Source of the DNA: JBICIG01 sp043101605
Lineage (GTDB): Bacteria > Planctomycetota > Phycisphaerae > Phycisphaerales > UBA1924
Length of the DNA: 9,873 bases
Assembly (NCBI GenBank): GCA_043101605.1
Contig: JBICIG010000109.1
Coordinates: 1 to 9,873 of the forward strand
Reading direction: 5' to 3'
Made by a program: the position numbers and the translations under genes. The notes under the pieces are model-generated. The model was not told the DNA's origin. It did not search any database and saw only the letters and a list, made by a program, of their open reading frames with translations. How positions within the stretch are numbered: position 1 is the first letter of the stretch; each line of letters opens with the position of its first letter. Positions 1 through 6,367 of the stretch are shown piece by piece.

Positions 1-170
1 AGGTTGGGGATGAGGTCGTAGCGGCGCTTGAGCTCGACATCGATGCCGTGCCAGGTCTCGCGGACATGGACCCGCAGCCGCGCGAAGCGGTTGTAGGTCG
101 CGATCAGCCAGATGAGCGCGAGCAGGATGACGCCGCCGACGGCGATGAGGGCGATCTGCCAGGGCTCCAT
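1..170 (-). CDS. lemA: LemA family protein, N-terminal part (cut by window edge)
   Basis: The reading frame starts at an ATG whose first base is at 170 and runs off the left edge after 56 codons. It begins MEPWQIALIAVGGVILLALI, a single hydrophobic segment (about residues 5-24) typical of the LemA N-terminal anchor. After it come YNRFARLR and then VELKRRYDLIPNL, which matches the hallmark LemA segment (a YN.F..LR stretch, then DVQLKRRYDLIPNL-like). LemA proteins are membrane-anchored helical bundle proteins of unclear function, often next to DUF3137-type or TPM-domain genes. A strong Shine-Dalgarno (GGGGAGGA) lies 4 bases upstream of the ATG, which supports this start. The gene sits 44 bp downstream of the 237-residue membrane protein on the same strand, so the two are probably co-transcribed. 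Family assignment is confident from the N-terminal motif; the rest of the gene is not visible. Confidence 0.88.
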   Translation of the reverse strand, partial: MEPWQIALIAVGGVILLALIWLIATYNRFARLRVHVRETWHGIDVELKRRYDLIPN

Positions 171-180
171 CGAGTCCTCC

Positions 181-195
181 CCGGGCCGGGCCCGG
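181..195. repeat. Perfect short inverted repeat between the 237-aa gene and lemA
   Basis: CCGGGC-CGG-GCCCGG forms a perfect 6-bp hairpin with a 3-base loop. It lies in the 44-bp gap between the stop of the upstream gene (215) and the lemA start (170), directly upstream of the lemA Shine-Dalgarno. There is no following T-run, so it is not an obvious intrinsic terminator; it could modulate lemA translation or be incidental in GC-rich DNA. Confidence 0.35.
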
Positions 196-214
196 ACATC
201 GTGACGCGGCGGGT

Positions 215-928
215 TCAGCCCGCGCGGGACGCGAGCTCCTCGACGACATGCTCGGGCCAGAGTTCAAAGAACCGGGAAAGGCGGGCCAGGGCCATTCGGA
301 ACTCGTGGGGCGACCAGCGGCGGGTGCCATCGACGAACAGGCAGCAGCCCCCTTCGAGATCGACCGCGAGGTCACTGCGCTCGAGCAGGAACTCCATCAT
401 GCCGGGGGTGACGACATCGTACGCGAAGCGCTTGTCGGAGCTCTTGACGAAGAACCGCCGGCTGAACTCGGCCGACTCGAAATCGATGTCGTCGAAGCCG
501 ATGGCGCCGGTGAGCTTGTCGAGGAATCGCTCGGGGCGGATGAGGAGCCTGGGCACGCCGGGCCACGGGAGCATGAGGATGCAGTAGCTCAGGCGGTAGG
601 TGACCGTGTGGGAGCTCTTGCCGTTGCTTCGCTGCTCTTTGTAGAGGAAATCGCCCATCCGGACGCCGAAGACCGACGGGCCGACGGCGACGCGTCCGTT
701 CATGGTGTTGAACGCGACGCGGCCGAACCCGCGACGGAAGACCTCGAACTGGGCAAAGAGCTCGTCGTGCGAGGAGTCTTTGCGTTCATCGAAATCGAAG
801 CCCAGATCGGCGGCGAGGGCCCGGAGCAGTTCGGTCCGCTCGCGCTCCCTGCGCCGTTCGTAGATCGCGGAGGCGATGACGATCCCGATGACCGCCACGG
901 CGAAAAGGATGACAAAGGCGGGGCTCAC
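215..928 (-). CDS. Hypothetical single-pass membrane protein beside lemA
   Basis: This is a 237-residue protein I do not recognise by name. Residues 4-22 (AFVILFAVAVIGIVIASAI) form one transmembrane segment, followed by a charged ERRRERER stretch, giving an N-terminal anchor with a soluble domain of about 210 residues. The soluble part contains an aromatic/charged stretch (FSRRFFVKSSDKRFAYDVVT) and a C-terminal region with GGCCLFVDG. Its pairing with lemA is reminiscent of the DUF3137-like proteins that accompany LemA, but I cannot confirm membership. The start is GTG at 928, supported by GGAG 7 bases upstream (936-939); that site begins right after the stop codon of the CBS-domain gene at 941, so the two genes are 12 bp apart and probably translationally linked. 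The existence of the gene is well supported by frame length and spacing; the function is unknown. Confidence 0.8.
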   Translation of the reverse strand: MSPAFVILFAVAVIGIVIASAIYERRRERERTELLRALAADLGFDFDERKDSSHDELFAQFEVFRRGFGRVAFNTMNGRVAVGPSVFGVRMGDFLYKEQRSNGKSSHTVTYRLSYCILMLPWPGVPRLLIRPERFLDKLTGAIGFDDIDFESAEFSRRFFVKSSDKRFAYDVVTPGMMEFLLERSDLAVDLEGGCCLFVDGTRRWSPHEFRMALARLSRFFELWPEHVVEELASRAG

Positions 929-940
929 ACGCTGGCTCCG

Positions 941-1981
941 TCAGCCGCCGGGGGCCTGCTTCTTCCTGCGCCCTGCGCGGCGGGTGGCGAGGGCGCGCAT
1001 ATCGGCGACGGGGTCGGTTTCGTCGACGATCTCGCTGCCGAGGATGGACTCGATGACATCCTCGAGAGAGACGACCCCGGCGGTTCCGCCGTATTCGTCG
1101 ACGACGAGGAAGCAGTGCTGCCCGTGGCTGCCGAACTGCTGCATGACGGCGAGGAGGGAAGCGTTCTCGGGGACGGCGCGCATGGGTCGGACGAGTTCCT
1201 CGACGGGCTTGTCGGGGGTTCCCTCGAGGATGGCGCGGTAGAGATCCTGGCGGAGGACGAAGCCGAGGATGTCATCGATGCCCTCGCCGGTGACCGGGAT
1301 GCGGGTGAAGCGGAGGGGCCGGTGTTTGTCGTAGGCCTCGCGGACGGTGGTGCCGCGGCTGAGGGTGTGGAGGACCTTGCGTGGGGTGAGGACATCGGCG
1401 ACGCGGAGTTCGCGGAGTCGGAGCATGTTGGTGATGATCTGCGATTCGGCCGGATCGAGCCCGCCGCCGGTGCGCCCGATCTCGGCCATGACCTCGATCT
1501 GCTCGCGTGCGAGCATGCCGTGGGGGCTGCGTCCGGGGAGGAGTTTGGAGATGAAATTGAGGAGGATGACCAGGGGGTAGGTGGTCCAGATCATCGCGCG
1601 GATGACCCATGTGGTGGGCGTGGCGAGGGGGCGGGCGAAGTTGGCGCCGATCGTCTTGGGGATGATCTCAGAGGTGACGAGGATCAGGAGGGTCAGCACG
1701 CCCGAGACGAGCCCGATCGAGGCCTCGCCGAAGACGATGATCGCCTGGGCCCCGACGCCGGCCGCCCCGACGGTGTGGGAGACGGTGTTGAGCGTGAGGA
1801 TCGCCGCCCGCGGGCGGTCGATCGAGTCTTTCATCTTGCGGAGGGTCGGGCCGACGCGCTTGCCGGCTTTGGTCATGATCTCCGCGTCGGAAACGGTGAG
1901 CGTGAGCAGCACCGCCTCGCACAAAGAGCAGAGGAAGGACACGCCCAGCGCCAGCCCGAGGTAGAAGAACAGCAGCGTCAT
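941..1981 (-). CDS. CNNM/DUF21 transmembrane protein with CBS pair (CorC/HlyC-like, lacking the C-terminal CorC domain)
   Basis: The 346-residue protein has a CNNM (DUF21) membrane domain at about residues 1-150, with hydrophobic segments near 3-30, 58-83, 88-108 and 125-147 and the family motif SEIIPKTIGANFARP (104-118). A linker (AREQIEVMAEIG, about 158-169) leads to a CBS pair at about 195-320, ending in DEYGGTAGVVSLEDVIESILG, the usual second CBS signature. The family includes CorC, bacterial CNNM proteins and YugS-like proteins, linked to Mg2+ or Na+ transport. The usual C-terminal CorC_HlyC domain of about 80 residues is absent: the protein ends about 30 residues after the CBS pair in a basic tail (RRAGRRKK). 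The open frame extends upstream to 2257, but homology begins at the ATG at 1981. There is only a weak Shine-Dalgarno. It lies 70 bp downstream of the AhpD-like gene and 12 bp before the next gene. The transported ion cannot be deduced. Confidence 0.9.
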   Translation of the reverse strand: MTLLFFYLGLALGVSFLCSLCEAVLLTLTVSDAEIMTKAGKRVGPTLRKMKDSIDRPRAAILTLNTVSHTVGAAGVGAQAIIVFGEASIGLVSGVLTLLILVTSEIIPKTIGANFARPLATPTTWVIRAMIWTTYPLVILLNFISKLLPGRSPHGMLAREQIEVMAEIGRTGGGLDPAESQIITNMLRLRELRVADVLTPRKVLHTLSRGTTVREAYDKHRPLRFTRIPVTGEGIDDILGFVLRQDLYRAILEGTPDKPVEELVRPMRAVPENASLLAVMQQFGSHGQHCFLVVDEYGGTAGVVSLEDVIESILGSEIVDETDPVADMRALATRRAGRRKKQAPGG

Positions 1982-2051
1982 GCCGGCGGCATCGTATCGA
2001 GCGGAGCGCGGCTTTGGGGGATGGATCCCGGGCTGGGGCCGGGGCGGAGGC

Positions 2052-2390
2052 TCAGACGCCGAGGGCCTCCATCGCGTCGAGCAGTTCGGGGACATGGACA
2101 TAGCCCGGACCGCCCTGCATCGCGACGACCACGCCGGCGGTCTCGATGAGCTGCTCGCGGGTGGCGCCGGCCTTGATCGCCTTCTCGACATGGGCGAAGA
2201 CGCAGGGCTCGCAGCGGATCGCCATCCCGATCGCCAACGCGATGAGCTCCTTCTCACGGACCGACAGGGTGCCCTCGCCCATCAGCCGCTGGTACATCCC
2301 GCCGAAGCCGACGGCGATGTCGGGCGCCTGCTTCTTCATGGACCGCATGACCCGGTCCCAGTTCTCGTAGTGCATCTTGGCGTTGCTCAC
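2052..2390 (-). CDS. AhpD-fold/carboxymuconolactone decarboxylase family protein with CxxCxxxH motif
   Basis: This is a 112-residue all-helical protein of the CMD/AhpD family. Residues 60-67 read CEPCVFAH, giving the CxxCxxxH redox centre seen in AhpD-like alkylhydroperoxidase and thiol-disulfide proteins. It is preceded by LSVREKELIALAIGMAI (42-58) and followed by KAGATREQLIETAGV, both family hallmarks, and by a Gly-rich GGPGY. The cysteines (60, 63) and the histidine (67) are all present, so redox activity is plausible. I choose the GTG at 2390: an AAGGAG site lies 7 bases upstream (2398-2403) and homology begins here, although the open frame continues to an ATG at 2441. The GTG overlaps the TGA of the TauE gene (GTGA), a classic coupling arrangement. 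That ties the protein to the sulfur cassette, where it might reduce or handle persulfides or peroxides; that role is inference. Confidence 0.87.
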   Translation of the reverse strand: MSNAKMHYENWDRVMRSMKKQAPDIAVGFGGMYQRLMGEGTLSVREKELIALAIGMAIRCEPCVFAHVEKAIKAGATREQLIETAGVVVAMQGGPGYVHVPELLDAMEALGV

Positions 2391-3241
2391 GGTTGGTCTC
2401 CTTGGAGGGATTGGGGCGCGGCTTGGAGGGACGACGACCACGCCAGCGATTCACGGATGAGGATGAACGCCGCCATGGCGACGAGGAAGACGGCAAAGCC
2501 GCGCTGGAGGGCCCGCTGATTCAGCCGGCCGCTCAATGCCTTGCCCGCGAAGCTCCCGGCGATGCCGATCGCGACGAACAGCGCGATCACGCCCCACGCG
2601 GGCTCGGCGCCGGCGTCGGTCAGGGCGTGGTGGTGCTTGATGAGCCCGGTCGCGGCGTTCATCGCGATGATGACGAGACTGGTGGCGACGGCGCGTCGCA
2701 TCGCGAGCCCCGCCACCAACACCAGCGCGGGAACGATCAGGAACCCGCCGCCGACGCCCACAAAGCCGGTCATGAGCCCGACGCCGATGCCCTGCGTCGC
2801 CGCTGCCGGGACGGAGGCGCGGCGAGGAGTCGCGTGAGGCGTTGAAGCGTTTGCCCCGGCGGGCGGCCCCTCCGCGACCGCCCGCGCGGGACGCGAACGC
2901 TTCCACATGCTCACCGCCGCGATCGCCATGACGCCGGCGAAGACCAAGAGTTGCACGGCACCGGAAACGAAACCCGCGACCCACGAGCCGGCGAAGGTGC
3001 CGGCCATGCCGGGCAGCCCAAAGAGAGCCGCGAGGCGCCAGTCGACGAGTTTGTCGCGCGCGTAGAGAAGGCAGGCGACGAGGGCGATCGAGCCGACGAT
3101 CGCGAGCGATTCGGCGATCGCGACCTTGGGCTCGTGGTGCAGCAGGTAGATCAGGACCGGGACGGTGAGGATGGAGCCGCCCGATCCGAAGACGCCCAGG
3201 GAGAGGCCGATGACCAATGCACCGACGATGGCGTAGATCAT
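2387..3241 (-). CDS. tauE: TauE/SafE family sulfite/sulfur-anion exporter
   Basis: The 284-residue polytopic membrane protein belongs to the TauE/SafE (DUF81) family. The first repeat begins GLSLGVFGSGGSILTVPVLI (about 12-31) and the second has GLMTGFVGVGGGFLIVPALV (155-174); these paired Gly-rich LTVP/LIVP motifs define the family. Hydrophobic segments cover about 2-33, 42-60, 70-110, 152-180, 183-202, 215-235 and 248-264. A hydrophilic Ala/Pro/Ser/Arg-rich linker (about 113-150) separates the halves. Family members export sulfite, sulfoacetate or related anions, or take up thiosulfate. Here the upstream persulfide dioxygenase-like gene makes sulfite the likeliest substrate, as in the staphylococcal cst operon, which also has a TauE protein; this is inference. 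The ATG at 3241 has an AGGAGAGGAAG purine tract about 10 bases upstream. It follows the YgaP-like gene by 47 bp and its stop overlaps the start of the AhpD-like gene. Confidence 0.92.
   Translation of the reverse strand: MIYAIVGALVIGLSLGVFGSGGSILTVPVLIYLLHHEPKVAIAESLAIVGSIALVACLLYARDKLVDWRLAALFGLPGMAGTFAGSWVAGFVSGAVQLLVFAGVMAIAAVSMWKRSRPARAVAEGPPAGANASTPHATPRRASVPAAATQGIGVGLMTGFVGVGGGFLIVPALVLVAGLAMRRAVATSLVIIAMNAATGLIKHHHALTDAGAEPAWGVIALFVAIGIAGSFAGKALSGRLNQRALQRGFAVFLVAMAAFILIRESLAWSSSLQAAPQSLQGDQP
2398..2403 (-). promoter_or_regulatory. Ribosome binding site that decides the GTG start of the AhpD-like gene
   Basis: AAGGAG on the minus strand is 7 bases from the GTG at 2388-2390 and lies inside the final codons of the TauE gene. 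It makes the shorter 112-residue product far more likely than the 129-residue frame starting at 2441, whose extra N-terminus is Pro/Arg-rich and unlike the family. Confidence 0.7.
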
Positions 3242-3288
3242 GGGGTGCCGGCTTCCTCTCCTGTGGAGCGTTCAACGACCGCTTTCGG

Positions 3289-3885
3289 TCAGGCCGAGCA
3301 GCAACTCGCAGCCGCCTCGACCTTTCGGCGGTTCCATGGCATCAGCGCGAGCAGCTTGGCCATTCCGCACCATCCGGTGACGCCGGCGAACATGAGCCCG
3401 CAACCGACGAAGAGCGCCAGCGCAAGGAAGCCGCTCCAGAGCGTCCAGCCGAGCACCACGCCCAGCACGACGAGGGCGCCCGCGGCGATCTGCACCTGCC
3501 GCATGATCGGCAGCCCGGGCTTGTCGGGACGCGTGATCGGCAGCCCGGCGGACTTCCACGCCTCGATGCCACCGCTGAGGTGCATGACCGGCTCGTCGCC
3601 GGACGCGAATCGCCCGGCCGCGTCGGCCGACCGCTTGCCGGACCGGCAGTGAAAGACGACGCGCTTGCCTTCGTGCGCCCTGCGGATCGCCCCGGCATCG
3701 AACTTCGACAGCGGGACGAGCATCGCGCCGGCGATGCGTTCCTCGGCGTGCTCGAAGTCCTCACGAACATCGACCAAGACCGTGTCGCCGTGATCGAGCC
3801 AGGACTTGAGCAGTTCGGGTGAGACCTCGACCGGGCGTGCGTCCTGCGTTGAAGCCTGCGAGGCCGGTTGGGTGGTGGTCGCCAT
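3289..3885 (-). CDS. Membrane-anchored rhodanese, YgaP-like (rhodanese plus DUF2892-type transmembrane region)
   Basis: This 198-residue sulfurtransferase has a rhodanese domain at about residues 18-118, with VDVREDFEH (38-46) and the active-site loop FHCRSGKRS (78-86). The catalytic Cys80 is intact and is followed by LSGGIEAWKSAGLP. Residues about 128-183 form two hydrophobic segments with GWCGMAKLLALMPWN, the C-terminal membrane hairpin of YgaP-type proteins. This anchors the sulfur-carrying Cys at the membrane. The C-terminus ends SCCSA, a vicinal Cys pair that could bind metal or take persulfide. The start is ATG 3885, with AAGGAG 8 bases upstream; the longer frame to 3939 would overlap the upstream gene and adds no homology. 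It is 20 bp after the MBL-rhodanese stop, clearly the same operon. It probably relays sulfane sulfur between the dioxygenase and membrane or thiol acceptors; the direction is inferred. Confidence 0.9.
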   Translation of the reverse strand: MATTTQPASQASTQDARPVEVSPELLKSWLDHGDTVLVDVREDFEHAEERIAGAMLVPLSKFDAGAIRRAHEGKRVVFHCRSGKRSADAAGRFASGDEPVMHLSGGIEAWKSAGLPITRPDKPGLPIMRQVQIAAGALVVLGVVLGWTLWSGFLALALFVGCGLMFAGVTGWCGMAKLLALMPWNRRKVEAAASCCSA

Positions 3886-3905
3886 AACTCGTACTCCTTC
3901 GGTGT

Positions 3906-5330
3906 TCAGTGCTCGACCTTCGCGGGCGACTTCTCCCACGCGAGCATCCCGCCGCGCAGGTTCACGACCTTGCGGCCCAGCCGCTGGAGATACGACGCGG
4001 CGCGGGCCGAGCGGTAGCCGCTCCGGCAGTTGATCAGCAGCCGATCGTCGGACGGGACCTCGTCGAGCCGACCGGCCAGCCGCGTGTGGGCGATGTTGAC
4101 CGCGCCGGGGAGATGCCCCTCGGCGAACTCGGTGGCGCGGCGGACATCGAGCACACCGACCGCGTGAGACTCGACGAGGCCGATCGCTTCCTCAACGCTG
4201 ACTTCGTCGAGCTTTGCGAGCCCGTCGATGCGGGCGATCGCCTCGGGCGCCGCCCACCCGATGATGCGGTCGAGCCCGATGCGGATGAGATCGCGGATCG
4301 CTTCCTCGAGCCGCTCAGGCGGAACGATGAGCACGATGTCCTCATCGTCGCGCACGAGCGAGCCGGCATCGGTGTTGAACGACTTGCCCATCGGGATCGA
4401 GAGCGAACCGGGCAGGTGCCCGGCGCGGAAATCGTCCCACGCCCGCGTGTCGATGGCGGCGACGCGGGCGGTGTCGACCCGGCGGAGCGCCGCGGCGTCG
4501 AGTTGCTCGGGCGTGGGAAGCTTGCCCAGCACGCGGGGCCCGAGCTTGTTGTCGCGCTTCATGTTGGCGAAATACATCGGGGGCTCGGGCTGTCCGGCGA
4601 GGATGAAGTCGACGAAGCCCTGCTCGGACGCGGCGGCGCGGATCGCGGGGTTGAACCGCTTCTCATAGCCGATGGTGCTCATCGGGACGGCCCCGAGCGC
4701 CTTGCCGCAGGCGCTGCCGGCGCCGTGGGCGGGCCAGACCTGGACGAAGTCGGGGATGTCGTCGAGCGTGCGCACGGTCTTGTAGAGTCGGCGGGCCGAG
4801 GGCTCCATCATCCCGGCGACGCCCGCGGCGGATTCGAGAAGGTCGGGTCGGCCGAGGTCGCCGACGAACACGAAGTCGCCGGTCGCGACGCCGATCGGCT
4901 CGGTTGCGCCGGCGCCCAGGTCGGTCACGAGGAAGACGATGTGTTCGGGGGTGTGCCCGGGGGTGTGGATGACCTCGAACCGAATGTTGCCGATGGTGAA
5001 GGCATCGCCGTCGTGGAGGAGTTGGTGGTCGTAGACGCCCCCGCCGACCTTCTTGTCGAGCCACTGGTACTTCCAGTCGGCGTCGCCCTCGTCGGAAAGG
5101 TAGACCTTGGCCCCGACGCGTTCGGCCAGTTCGCGCGCTCCGGAGAGGAAGTCGGCGTGGATGTGCGTCTCGGCGGTTGCGACGATCCGCAGCCCGTTCT
5201 CGCGGGCCAGGTCGATGTACCGGTCGACATCGCGCTCGGGATCGATCACGATGGCTTCACCGGTGCGCTGGCAGCCGATCAGGTACGCCGCCTGGGCGAG
5301 CCTCTCGTCGTAGACCATCCGCATGAACAT
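3906..5330 (-). CDS. MBL-fold persulfide dioxygenase-like protein fused to two rhodanese domains (CstB/ETHE1-type)
   Basis: The 474-residue protein has an N-terminal metallo-beta-lactamase domain (about 1-245) and tandem rhodanese domains (about 280-370 and 375-470). Metal-ligand motifs are visible: ETHIHADF (His56, His58, Asp60), HTPGHTPEH (His126) and TGDFVFVGDLGRPD (Asp152). In ETHE1 the equivalent His/His/Asp triad binds the single Fe(II) that oxidises glutathione or other persulfides to sulfite. In the first rhodanese domain the active-site loop has no cysteine, so it is catalytically dead. The second has NCRSGYRS with Cys435 intact. This architecture is that of CstB-like and PRF-type enzymes. 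The ATG at 5330 has AAGGAG 7 bases upstream and matches the family start (MF.R..YDE.LAQ.AYLIGCQ). It is the first gene of the sulfur cassette, 150 bp after the sigma factor. The exact persulfide substrate cannot be read from sequence. Confidence 0.93.
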   Translation of the reverse strand: MFMRMVYDERLAQAAYLIGCQRTGEAIVIDPERDVDRYIDLARENGLRIVATAETHIHADFLSGARELAERVGAKVYLSDEGDADWKYQWLDKKVGGGVYDHQLLHDGDAFTIGNIRFEVIHTPGHTPEHIVFLVTDLGAGATEPIGVATGDFVFVGDLGRPDLLESAAGVAGMMEPSARRLYKTVRTLDDIPDFVQVWPAHGAGSACGKALGAVPMSTIGYEKRFNPAIRAAASEQGFVDFILAGQPEPPMYFANMKRDNKLGPRVLGKLPTPEQLDAAALRRVDTARVAAIDTRAWDDFRAGHLPGSLSIPMGKSFNTDAGSLVRDDEDIVLIVPPERLEEAIRDLIRIGLDRIIGWAAPEAIARIDGLAKLDEVSVEEAIGLVESHAVGVLDVRRATEFAEGHLPGAVNIAHTRLAGRLDEVPSDDRLLINCRSGYRSARAASYLQRLGRKVVNLRGGMLAWEKSPAKVEH

Positions 5331-5367
5331 GGCGCGTCTCCTTGCTGCGCGGGAAAGCCGGAGATGA

Positions 5368-5384
5368 GGTGACCGGCCTTCACC
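5368..5384. promoter_or_regulatory. Operator-like inverted repeat upstream of the MBL-rhodanese gene
   Basis: GGTGA-N7-TCACC is a perfect 5-bp dyad, 38 bp upstream of the MBL-rhodanese ATG at 5330, and is followed directly by a second short dyad, CCA-TTT-TGG (5383-5391). The 150-bp gap 5331-5480 is the largest inside this run of sulfur and sigma genes, so an internal promoter with an operator here is plausible. No convincing -35/-10 pair was found next to it, and the dyad may simply be a leader hairpin. Confidence 0.3.
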
Positions 5385-5480
5385 ATTTTGGAGACACGGC
5401 GTCGGCGACCGCTCCCGGCCGGCGAGAATTTTTCTGTTCGGCTTCTGATTGCGCCCCGAGCCGGCGCTCCGCGGTTTGGC

Positions 5481-6308
5481 TCAGCCCCCGGCTTCGGAGC
5501 CGATGCGCTCGAGCAGCCGCTCTCGGAGGCCGTCGGGCACCCGGTCGGAAGCGAGATCACGACAAACCCGGCGGGTCAGATCGAGGCTCGCGAAGACGGA
5601 TCGGCAGCGGTCGCAGATGACCGAACTGTCGAACGGCGCGCCTCGGTCCAGGGCTTCCTGCTTGGCGTTGAGGAGGTCGAGGCAGGTGCGTTCCTCGTAC
5701 GCCGGAGGCGGCGCGGGCTCGGGCCGTCGCGGGAGGGCGGCGTCGACGGCCGAGCGGAGCTTCAAGCGAGCCCGGTGCACGCGGCTGCGCACGGTTCCCT
5801 CCTCGAGTCCCAGGATGTCGGCGACCTCCCGCACGCTGAATCCGACGATGTCCTTGAGGATGAGCGGGACGCGGAAGTCCGCGGGGAGGCGAGCGATCTC
5901 CGCCTCGAGCCGCTCGCGAGCCTCGGCGTGGATCTGCTGCTGCAAGGCTTCGGGTTGCTCGTCGGCAACGACCGCGATCAGGCGTTCGCCGAAGGGCAGC
6001 ATCGACTCGAGCGAGCCGATCCGCTCGGTCTCGCCGGCCCGCTTGCGGTGCATCCGCTGGCAGGCGTTGGCGGCGATGCGGTAGAGCCAGGTCTTGGGGT
6101 TCGACTCGCCTCGGAACTGATCCCAGGATCGAAAAGCGTTCAGGAAAACTTCCTGGACGAGGTCCTCGGCTTCGTCGCGGTTGCCGCAGAACCGATGGGC
6201 CAGGGAGAGCAACTGACCGCCGTACTCGTTCACCAGTTCCTCGATCAGCACCCGCCTGTTGGCGGAGCGATCTGGCGGCGAGCCAGGCTTTGGGGAGGGC
6301 GGCTGCAC
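5481..6308 (-). CDS. ECF-type RNA polymerase sigma factor with C-terminal cysteine (ZAS-like) extension
   Basis: The 275-residue protein has sigma region 2 at about 22-90 (NRDEAEDLVQEVFLNAFR and the WLYRIAANAC core-binding/-10 segment) and region 4 at about 128-192 (LPADFRVPLILKDIVGFSVR, then the helix-turn-helix VADILGLEEGTVRSRVHRAR). Region 3 is absent, as in ECF factors. Residues about 205-275 form an unusual extension with Cys209, a C232-DR-C235 pair and Cys249, followed by an LRERLLERI helix. The CxxC-helix-P-LRERLL layout resembles zinc-binding anti-sigma (ZAS) domains, but the His of HxxxCxxC is replaced by Ser. The start is GTG 6308, just after an in-frame stop; there is no Shine-Dalgarno. 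A later GTG (residue 20, before LIEELV) is an alternative. It lies upstream of the sulfur cassette and downstream of a terminator. The promoter specificity is unknown. Confidence 0.9.
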   Translation of the reverse strand: MQPPSPKPGSPPDRSANRRVLIEELVNEYGGQLLSLAHRFCGNRDEAEDLVQEVFLNAFRSWDQFRGESNPKTWLYRIAANACQRMHRKRAGETERIGSLESMLPFGERLIAVVADEQPEALQQQIHAEARERLEAEIARLPADFRVPLILKDIVGFSVREVADILGLEEGTVRSRVHRARLKLRSAVDAALPRRPEPAPPPAYEERTCLDLLNAKQEALDRGAPFDSSVICDRCRSVFASLDLTRRVCRDLASDRVPDGLRERLLERIGSEAGG

Positions 6309-6314
6309 GCGAGC

Positions 6315-6320
6315 ATACTA
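6315..6320 (-). promoter_or_regulatory. Candidate -10 element of a leaderless sigma-factor transcript
   Basis: TAGTAT on the minus strand matches the TATAAT consensus at 4 of 6 positions. It ends 6 bases before the GTG start at 6308, so transcription would begin at or next to the first base of the start codon. Together with the missing Shine-Dalgarno this suggests a leaderless mRNA. The -35 region (GGTGGAGGACA) is a poor match, so confidence is limited. Confidence 0.35.
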
Positions 6321-6367
6321 GAGCGGGCCGGCTTGTCCTCCACCGAAGGCGATGGCGAGTCAGAAAT

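Noticed and set aside
248..2149. 633-codon open frame on the plus strand
   Set aside because: It lies antisense to three well supported minus-strand genes; its product is a low-complexity Asp/Glu/Gly/Ala-rich sequence with no family motif, as expected for a reverse frame in GC-rich DNA.
3909..5372. 487-codon open frame on the plus strand
   Set aside because: It is the exact antisense of the MBL-rhodanese gene, with low-complexity composition and no ribosome site.
5279..5386. 35-residue reading frame starting at ATG 5386 that overlaps the MBL-rhodanese start
   Set aside because: It has no Shine-Dalgarno and no recognisable protein features, and it overlaps a strongly supported gene start; probably chance.
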